Positions 56,632 through 64,000 of a DNA stretch of 64,000 nt are shown piece after piece (within the stretch, counting starts at the first letter, position 1; each line of letters starts with the position of its first letter). The position numbers and the translations under genes were made by a program. Origin of the DNA: Oopsacas minuta (Eukaryota > Porifera > Hexactinellida > Lyssacinosida > Leucopsacidae); contig JAKMXF010000321.1 in assembly GCA_024704765.1 (NCBI GenBank), positions 248,001-312,000 of the forward strand, written 5' to 3'. The notes under the pieces were generated by a model. It searched no databases and had not been told where the DNA came from. It saw only the letters and a list, made by a program, of their open reading frames with translations.

Positions 56632-56740
56632 TTTGTTTGTTTGTTTGTTTTATTTTATTTGTTTACGTTTTTAGAAAAGGGAACACATTTAGGAGAGTAT
56701 TTGGTTGATAAAATATTTTTATTAGTAAATTAGTTCCAAG
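56632..56740 (+). other. Short POR-CCT7 spacer with splice-acceptor-like tract
   Basis: The 109 bases between the POR stop and the CCT7 ATG start with TTTG repeats and a T-rich run that ends TTTACGTTTTTAG near 56673, which looks like a 3' splice site. No AATAAA is present. There is no TATA box. This could be a trans-splice acceptor in a two-gene operon, or simply a tight gene junction. Confidence 0.4.
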
Positions 56741-59646
56741 ATGATGATGAGACCACAAATAATACTGCTGAAAGCAGGTACAGACACTTCACAGGGCAAA
56801 CCACAGATTATTAGTAATATCAACGCTTGTCAGGTTTGTTGTGTAAACAAATAGACAGACAGACAAATACACATTCAACAAACATTCTCTAGGTAATAGT
56901 AGACGCTGTAAAAACAACATTGGGTCCTCGTGGTATGGACAAACTAATAGTGGATCAAAGTGGTAAGACTATAATATCAAATGATGGTGCTACAATAGTG
57001 AGCAAACTTGAAGTGATTCATCCAGCAGCCAGGACACTAGTGGATATAGCTCAATCACAAGATACAGAGGTAGGAGATGGTACAACTACTGTAGTGTTGC
57101 TGACTGGTGAAATACTTAAACTTGTTAAGCCATATGTGGAAGAAGGAATGCATACTCATTTCATAGCTAATGGTATTAGGCTATCAGCTGATAAGGCTAT
57201 AGAGGCTATCAAGGAATTACAGGTAAATTATATATATAATTTTCACACCTTTGGATTAATAGTAAACTCCGCTTATACAGTTAAAGGACAAAAGTATTCG
57301 ACCACTTACCGTATTTATTACTCTGATGTGTATAAAATAATTATTAGTTATAAACCATAGAAAAGCGTTAACAAGATTCATTAATGGCGATTGACGGATA
57401 TGATGTATAATAATATCTTAGTTACAAGGGCGAATAAGAATATAACGTAATATTTGCAATTCTGAATTGGTCGATTACATTTGTCCTTTAACTGTTTATG
57501 AAGTTATACCGAAGTAATTATCCCGGTCCTCTTGAGTTTCGGTATAACGATAATTATTACATTTAGGTAACTTTAAAGAAAGAGAATCCTGAAGAATTCC
57601 GGTCTATGCTAGAGAAATGTGCTGCTACATCGCTATGCTCCAAACTGGTTGCTACGGAGAAGGAATTCTTCTCTAAAATGGTTGTAGATGCTGTCTCTAT
57701 TCTGGATCAGAACCTCCTCCCGCTTAAAATGATAGGAATTAAGAAGGTGACAGGTGGCAGTTTGAATGAGAGTCAGCTGATTGATGGTGTTGCTTTCAAG
57801 AAAACATTCTCATACGCTGGTTGGTTTGTTTTTGGCGGTAATCTGTACCCAAATTCCACAAAAATTATTTTACACTTTTTGGATATAAAATTTCAAAATT
57901 TTCCCGGAATTATTCAATGAATTAGGAATTGTCCACTGCTTAGTTGACGGAGACATTAAATCAGCTGTTTCTAAGGGGTAATTGACTCCAGGTTGTGAAC
58001 CTATGCGGTAAACTCTCGGTTATCCACAGACCGAGGACGTAACTCAGATAGGGAGTACAAATTTCAATCCTTGGTGATATATTAACAATTACTTCCTAAT
58101 TAGGGTTTGAAATGCAGCCCAAGAAATACACGTCCCCGTTAATAGCTCAGCTAAACATAGAACTAGAGTTGAAGGCAGAGAGAGAGAACGCAGAACTCCG
58201 TCTAGACAATGTAGAAGAATATCAAGCAGTAGTAGATGCAGAATGGAATATCCTATACAATAAATTGGATAGTATTGTTAAGAGCGGAGCTAAAGTTGTG
58301 ATGTCTAAACTACCTATTGGAGATGTCGCTACTCAATACTTCGCTGACAGGTAAGTATCCGAACATCGATCTGAACACACCCTAGGGGTGAGGTTATTGA
58401 AAGGTGTGAAATCTAGGCCTGTAGGCGTAGTTTGATTTACAGCACTTCCGTTATATCTAACACGTATATATAGAAGTAATTACTGCGCTCCCCTGAGCTC
58501 TAATATAACAACTGGAGTTGACTGTATTTATATAATATTTGCTTAGAGATATCTTTTGTGCTGGCCGTGTTACGGAAGAAGATATGAACAGAACCATAAA
58601 GGCTTGTGGAGGATCTCTACAGACTACTACTAGTAGTCTCAAGAGAGAAGTGTTAGGGAAATGTGAAAGATTCGAGGAAGTGCAGATTGGAGGAGAAAGG
58701 TATTAGAATATTATTAATCATTTCCTATTATAGGGCAACTCCAGGACAAGTTTGTTCCAGGAAGTGTGTCCTTATTATCTCAATATTTCCTGGATCCACG
58801 TGTGGGGACAGATCTCTTAAATGGACACATTTTGTCTCTTGTAGATTTAACATATTGTCCGGTTGTCCTAACTCTAAGACCTGTACCCTAATACTAAGAG
58901 GAGGAGCTGAACAGCTGATCGAAGAGACAGAGAGATCTCTTCATGATGCTATCATGATAGTCAGGAGAGCTATTAAGCATGAGGCTATAGTAGCAGGAGG
59001 TGGTGCTATCGAGATGGAGCTTAGTAAAGTGTTAAGAGATTTATCTCGAACTATTCTAGGTCTGTAATGTAGAATATAAATTGCTTTATTCTTATAGTAA
59101 TTTCCCGATTTTATTTGATAAACCCAGTGATTTTCGATCCATTCAATTTCCAAGTTTTTTAAGTGTATACCGGTTATAAGAACACCCTTGGGAGTATCAA
59201 TACATGTCCTTATAACCGGCATACATTGTATTCTACCAACTAATTTCCATGGATTTCTTATATTCTATGGTATACTATTAATAGGCAAACAACAATTCAT
59301 AATTGCTGCAGTAGCCAAGTCTCTAGAAGTAATACCCCGACAGCTCTGTGATAACGCAGGATTTGATGCTAACGAATTCCTAAACAGACTAAGACAGCAG
59401 CATTCGCTCGGACATAAATGGATCGGGGTAGATATCATGAATGAGGGTTTGACTGATAACTTTATTGCATTTGTTTGGGAACCCGCATTAGTTAAAGTTA
59501 ATGCTATTACAGCAGCCTGTGAGGCTGCCTGTCTGATTCTATCCGTAGACGAAACTATCAAAGCTCCTAAATCTGTACAAGATGGCGTACCAGCCGGGAT
59601 GCCAGGTGGTCCCCCCGTAGGGAGAGGGAGAGGGAGACCCATGTAG
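56741..59646 (+). CDS. CCT7: T-complex chaperonin subunit eta (CCT7)
   Basis: One of the eight subunits of the cytosolic TRiC/CCT chaperonin that folds actin, tubulin and other proteins. Seven exons: 56741-56833, 56893-57222, 57567-57819, 58104-58350, 58547-58699, 58845-59059 and 59285-59646, phases consistent, about 550 aa (human 543). Motifs: [32 protein letters not shown] (ATP site), [62 protein letters not shown] and the Gly/Arg tail GRGRGRP. These are eta-specific rather than other CCT subunits. The three tandem ATGs at the start are shared with none of the neighbouring frames; the first is used here. Introns 2, 4 and 6 contain MITE or hairpin sequences. Confidence 0.97.
57496..57557. 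repeat. pogo-like MITE fragment in CCT7 intron 2
   Basis: The fragment GAAGTTATACCGAAGTAATT...CCGGTCCTCTTGAGTTTCGG matches the right half of the family. It sits just upstream of the exon 3 acceptor. Confidence 0.6.
58440..58524. mobile_element. pogo/Tigger-like MITE in CCT7 intron 4
   Basis: An 85-bp copy with CAG...CTG ends: CAGCACTTCCGTTATATCTA at left and ATAACAACTGGAGTTGACTG at right, then TA. Almost the same length as the 84-bp copy at 44521. It lies just upstream of the exon 5 acceptor. Confidence 0.82.
59163..59225. repeat. CCGGTTATAAG hairpin in CCT7 intron 6
   Basis: GTGTATACCGGTTATAAGA and CCTTATAACCGGCATACAT form an imperfect inverted repeat around a loop of about 25 bases. The core is shared with the near-palindrome at 7771-7806. 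Confidence 0.65.
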
Positions 59647-59966
59647 AATCTTCTAGAACACTTAGCAATATATTAGGTAGAGAGTATGTAGTTACTTATT
59701 GAGTTTATTAGTTCAATTCTGATCGTGAAATACAGTGTGTAACCTTCATAAACCAGTTGCCAGGGATGCCGATGCTATCCAGTTTCCCCGTTTATGTCTG
59801 TTCAATTTTATGCGACTATGAATTCGCCCTATTTATATTCCACCCCGTTTCTAGAGGCCCTTTTGTGTAGGTTACACAGCAAAGATTATTACGTAATGTT
59901 CTACTGGAATACATAATTATGAGAACAATCTAAAATGGGACAAATTAATACATTCACATTCAAAAT

Positions 59967-60779
59967 TTAACACCCTGCTTCTATTTGTGCCATGTCATCT
60001 CGACACCTTGTCCCAACTTGGCTACACCACGCAGTTGTCCTCAAATCCTCACCAGCTGACTTCCAATCCTTAGCTTTTATGTATTTAACAAACGTGGTAA
60101 ACCCAGCTATCTGAGAGCGTCCCAAATTAAATGTCATATCAATAAGCACGTTCTGTACGCATCCACACACTGTCCCGAATACATTCTCCTCGTCCTTCTC
60201 CGCTGTTGACAGATCACCGTCGAATAACTTCTCACATTGTGAATGGGAGAGACAACCTCCTTTAAGTAATTTATCATAATCACCTCCTACTTCCTTAATT
60301 TTGCTTCTAGCGTCACTCCGGTCTAAATTGAATCCCACGCATATAGTAGGATGTCCTGTCGTATCCACGTATTCACAGCTCTTATATCCTTCATGCTTTT
60401 CTATCAGTGCTCTAGCACTCGAACAACTTAGCGCTGTAAATACATTACAATAATAATACAGTAAACTCTTCGTTATATCGAAGCTCAAGGGACCGCAATA
60501 TATACTTCCGTATAACCGTTACTTTTCCGGCTAATTAGGGACCATATTTGTACAATTTCACACCTCGGATAATTCGATGTATCCTTATTCTCCGATATAA
60601 CTTGATTTGACTGTAATATACATTCATCGGCTACATCGAAGCAATTATCGCTGTTGAGCTTCGATATAGTTGGCTGTTATTGATATTAACTTACAATCCT
60701 TGTGGTAACTGATCAGCTGTTTAGCAGAAACAACAGCAAATAAGTAAATAACAATAAACGATATTTTCATCATCAGCAT
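59967..60779 (-). CDS. Secreted phage-type lysozyme (GH24)
   Basis: Two exons, 60695-60779 and 59967-60433, about 183 aa. Exon 1 encodes a signal peptide (MLMMKISFIVIYLFAVVSA); a good GTAAGT donor and TTTACAG acceptor join it in phase to exon 2. The mature protein has the T4-lysozyme-type catalytic set at the same spacing: Glu43 in KHEGY, Asp52 in YVDTTGH, Thr58 in PTICVG (9 and 6 residues apart, as E11, D20 and T26 in T4). It carries about ten cysteines, unlike phage enzymes, suggesting disulfides for life outside the cell. It should cut peptidoglycan, for defence or digestion of bacteria (inference). Family origin is phage or bacterial; the intron, signal peptide and TATA box show it is now a eukaryotic gene. 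The intron carries a pogo-like MITE. Confidence 0.92.
60459..60613. mobile_element. pogo/Tigger-like MITE in lysozyme intron (155 bp)
   Basis: Ends CAGTAAACTCTTCGTTATATC and GATATAACTTGATTTGACTG, flanked by TA on both sides. The core has AGCTCAAGGGACCGCAAT and TAGGGACCATATTTGTACAA. A further fragment (TACATCGAAGCAATTATCGC) follows at about 60627-60680. Confidence 0.85.
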
Positions 60780-60815
60780 GGTAAGAGAGATTGTATGTTG
60801 CAATCAATTTGACTG

Positions 60816-60823
60816 CTTTTATA
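60816..60823 (-). promoter_or_regulatory. TATA box of the lysozyme gene
   Basis: The minus strand reads TATAAAAG, beginning 44 bases before the ATG at 60779. It lies between the lysozyme and CHAF1A starts, which are head-to-head with 218 bases between ATGs. Confidence 0.65.
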
Positions 60824-60997
60824 GATTTCTTAATCGTCGTCAAATAATCGATTACATAAACAAACGAAGTAAGAATTAATGCAATTATTAGTTTTTGTGG
60901 CTAATTAGCCAATAAACATGTAATCGTCTATGTAGCAGCCAGACAAATGCTGTTATCGTGGTCATTTGATACTTTGTTTACTTGTTATTATCGTTAA

Positions 60998-63900
60998 ATG
61001 TCTCGAAGCAATTTAATTGTATACACAAATGACTTCAAAGCAAAGACATCCAAACCTTCTCCTAGTCACAGACAATCGAGTTTAGAAACGTTCATGAATC
61101 AAGCAGGTTGTATTACAATTAATGACAATTCTCAAGAGATACAGTCCTCCCCTATACCTAGTGACAAATCACCCGTATCTATTTATTACCCCTATATGCA
61201 ACAGATCTCTGACTAAGGGAGAAAATAATAAAGATGTGGTTACTCCATCTACTGACAGTAAGGCTGAGGAATTGTCCGTGTCGTTAGATGCGCTAGGTAT
61301 AGCAAGACGAGCTGAGAACAACGGTAGGTTATTTATACAGTGGTGATCGCCAGTTAGCAAGCTTTTTTCAGTGACTTAAAGTCCATTTTGTAATGGAAAT
61401 ATTTCCTCTAATAATAGCAAGGGAAATTCGTGCTTAACACTACTTGCTTATAGGTGAATCCCAGTGTAATAGTAACAGGATTAATTTGAAATTTTAGCTA
61501 ACAGGACCAGTAGGTTAAGATTATTTATGAAAAGTTTAATTGCTACTATATTTAGAACAAAATAAGATTTTTGGAATAGAAACACAGAGTTCACACACAA
61601 CTGACTGCCCTGACACAAAATCTCCTACTTCTACTACAGAAATAAAATCTCCCATCTCTTTCAGAAGATAAATCCAAATCGAGGATAAAGAAGAGAGCAT
61701 GGCTTATATGCGTGGACAAATAATATCGTCCGCTCTATATGTAAAAATAAGAAGATACTAGATTTGGTTGCCTATTAATTATTAATAAAATATTTTATTA
61801 ATCAACCATGATATCAACCATTCTCCTTTGAAAGTAGTTTATAAACATGCGCGCAAACTCAATTATAATTATTTATTACCATTTACAGTTGACTCCCTCT
61901 TAAGTCAACTGTATAATAAGTCATGAAGAGAGCTAGAAAGCCCCGCTCTAAGACTGAGATGGATTTAGAATGGGAGAAGCTCAGAGAAGAGAAGAGAGAA
62001 ATTGCAATTAAGAATAAGGAGATTGAGCGTAGGATGGCAGATCTGAACCGGGAAAAGGATAAACTTAAAAAGCAGTTAGAACGGAATGAAGAGAGGGAAA
62101 GAGAAAAGGAAATTAAATCACAAGAGAGAGACGCCAAACTTAAAAGGAAGGAAGAAATGCTAGATTTGAAAAATAAGGAAAGGGAATTGAAACTGAAATT
62201 GAAAGAAGCTCAATTACAAGATAAGGAAAATGAAAGAAATAGAATTGAAGAAGAAAAGAATCGGAAAAAGGACAAAGTTCAAGCTGAACAAGAAAGATTC
62301 AAAAACTTTTTTGTTTCAAAACCAACTCCCTCAAAACAACAGAATACTATTTCAACGACTGATTCTCGTTTTGTTCCCTTTCAAGTTAAAGACAATATGA
62401 AGCTAGCTTGTTTACCTAGTAAACACATTGATCAAGAGGAATTTGACACATATTTGTCCTTAGAGACACAGGAATTCGATTCTAACACTTTACTAGCTGA
62501 AATGAAATACAGACGACAACACAATATACATAAACAGAATCAACCAATGAAATTACAGAGTCAAAATGAGAATGATATTATAATAGTGACAGAGGGCGGA
62601 GGTGACAGATTGTGTCGCAGTACTCAGCTACTTACGGTTAGATTCAAATTATTGCAATTTGTGGAGAATCAGAGACCAGCGTATTTTGGTACATTCTTCA
62701 AACGGGGCATTCTAGTTACCGGGAGACGACCTTTTGGAATTGATTCTACAATCATGGATTATGAGGTGAGTATTTGTATTTCTATATATCCGTGTTAGAT
62801 ATAATGGGAGTTCACCGTACATACTAGTTTAGACCCGCTTAAGTTACACGATATAGTATTGACTGAATAGAATTTAGGTAGACAGCGACCTTGAATGGGA
62901 ACCAGATGATCCAGATGCTGAGAGTATAAAATCAAATGATTCAGATGAAGATGTATCAGGTAGTCAAAATGATTCGAATTCAGAGGACGGGTTCTTCGTA
63001 CCTCATGGGTATCTGTCCGAAGACGAGGGACACGGGTCTGAGGAGAATGATGAAGATTTCATCGAGGAGGAAATGATGGATCCTCACGCAAGCTACGAGG
63101 AGAAAAGGAAACAGAAACTTAAAGAAAAGCAAGATGCATGGTTAAGTGAGATTAGCAAAAAGTGTCAGTTATTGAAACCGTTTATAATATCTCGTATTTC
63201 AACTTCTCAACTTTCTTACGAAAATTTGGATAAAATAAACAAATGCACCGCTGTACTTCTAGTAGACGATCCGTTACAGGCAGCTCCACCTGCCATCACT
63301 GCGGCCTTCCCGTCTCGACCCAAGGGTGTACCGGATATGATTAACGCTACTTCACTTCCCTATTTCACTCAATACATACACGAGGAGAATATCGGAGTAG
63401 ATCGAGCTGTAATGCAATTCTGTATATTCTGGAATGAACACTATTTACCGATGAAGTATTCCGAAGCAAAACCCGATGACTTAACAAATTTGAAAGTTAA
63501 CAAAAGTAGATTAACAAAAACTATGCATAAAATCGCCAAAAAGATAGAAAACAAGCAATGGATCGTTAATGAAGAATTCTCATGCACAAACGTATTAGAC
63601 ATAAATGTAAAAAATGAGATTAGAAAACTCTTCCCCTCAAAAACTTTTAAAGTAATTGAAGAGACGGACAAAGGAATTTGCTCTTCCCCGAATATAGGGA
63701 ATAATAATACAGCTAAAACAGCTGATAAGAAAGATAACACAAAATTTGTGGGTCAAATACAATTGACAAAACTAGTACCACAACCTCAAAAACAACTGAA
63801 TTTTTATCAAACACAAAACGATACGAAAATCGACACAAAATCAATCACATCGATAAAACGGAAATCTCTCTCAGAATTGAAATCAGTCGTACGAATCGTC

Positions 63901-64000
63901 CAAGAGATTCCTATTTCCCCGCCTGACGTAGAAATGTCTGAAGTGAAAAGAGTAAAACTATCCACAAGTAACACGAGTATAGAATCGGACATAATTATAC
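60998..64000 (+). CDS. CHAF1A: Chromatin assembly factor 1 large subunit (p150), truncated by window end
   Basis: Histone H3-H4 chaperone subunit that acts with PCNA at replication forks. Reliable exons are 60998-61174, the long exon ending at 62765, and 62877 to the window end (still open). The exons between 61218 and about 61922 are uncertain; a 43-base intron (61175-61217) and a small exon at 61218-61323 fit best. Features in order: a possible PIP box RQSSLETFM near residues 25-33, a Lys/Glu/Arg-rich coiled region (KER domain), the NFFVSKPTPS and FVPFQVKDNM blocks, a p150-typical YFGTFFKRG segment, an acidic stretch (ED domain), and the diagnostic FFVPHGYLSEDEG. The acidic and C-terminal parts follow the p150 order. 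An intron at 62766-62876 holds a MITE fragment. Confidence 0.93.
62778..62815. repeat. pogo-like MITE fragment in CHAF1A intron
   Basis: The piece TATATCCGTGTTAGATATAA followed by TGGGAGTTCACCGTACA is the terminal part of the family with a few substitutions. No left end is visible. Confidence 0.6.

Noticed and set aside
1-64000. CRISPR arrays, bacterial operons or prophage as explanation for the lysozyme
   Set aside because: No direct-repeat arrays with spacers were seen, genes have spliceosomal introns, and the lysozyme itself has an intron and TATA box, so bacterial contamination is not supported.

Overview
The window looks like nuclear DNA of a compact, AT-rich animal genome. Most genes are split by short introns (43 to about 800 bp) with GT-AG borders, and the set is animal-like: CREB with a kinase-inducible domain, tetraspanin, NPC2/ML proteins, PI4K-alpha, taxilin, LRRC23, CAF-1 large subunit and a tRNA-Gln. 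The species cannot be read from sequence alone. A sponge or another early-branching animal fits the gene set and compactness, but this is inference.

Layout. 1-9106 has no conventional gene. It holds repeats and a striking 1.4-kb palindrome (2471-3888) whose two 511-bp arms look identical; each carries a small ORF resembling a Maf/CNC-type bZIP with a degraded DNA-contact region. On the minus strand, 9107-21338 holds a MAP3K-like kinase, PI4KA (4 exons, about 1,949 aa) and LRRC23. 21521-36700 is rich in secreted and membrane products: an orphan secreted protein, a carbonyl-reductase-like SDR with an inverted broken copy beside it, a tetraspanin, tRNA-Gln(CTG), an NPC2/ML protein, and two tandem proteinase-K-like subtilases that share a C-terminal domain I do not recognise. 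37498-41870 holds taxilin, a head-to-head coiled-coil protein, and a second NPC2/ML gene. 43027-51064 is CREB with a 5.8-kb intron through its kinase-inducible domain. 53261-59646 is NADPH-cytochrome P450 reductase followed after 109 bp by CCT7 (TCP-1 eta). 59967-60779 is a secreted phage-type (GH24) lysozyme, and 60998 to the window end is CAF-1 subunit A (CHAF1A), which runs off the end.

How they fit together. Housekeeping genes (PI4KA, POR, CCT7, CHAF1A, taxilin) alternate with short-UTR, TATA-driven genes for secreted proteins (two subtilases, two ML proteins, lysozyme, orphan). The secreted set would suit extracellular or phagosomal digestion and defence; that is inference. Introns and gaps are seeded with small terminal-inverted-repeat elements, above all a pogo/Tigger-like MITE family with TA target sites.

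Best candidates for something new: the perfect palindrome with paired Maf-like zipper ORFs, the subtilase pair with its private C-terminal domain and exon-3-limited sequence homogenisation, and the intron-bearing, signal-peptide-bearing phage-type lysozyme.
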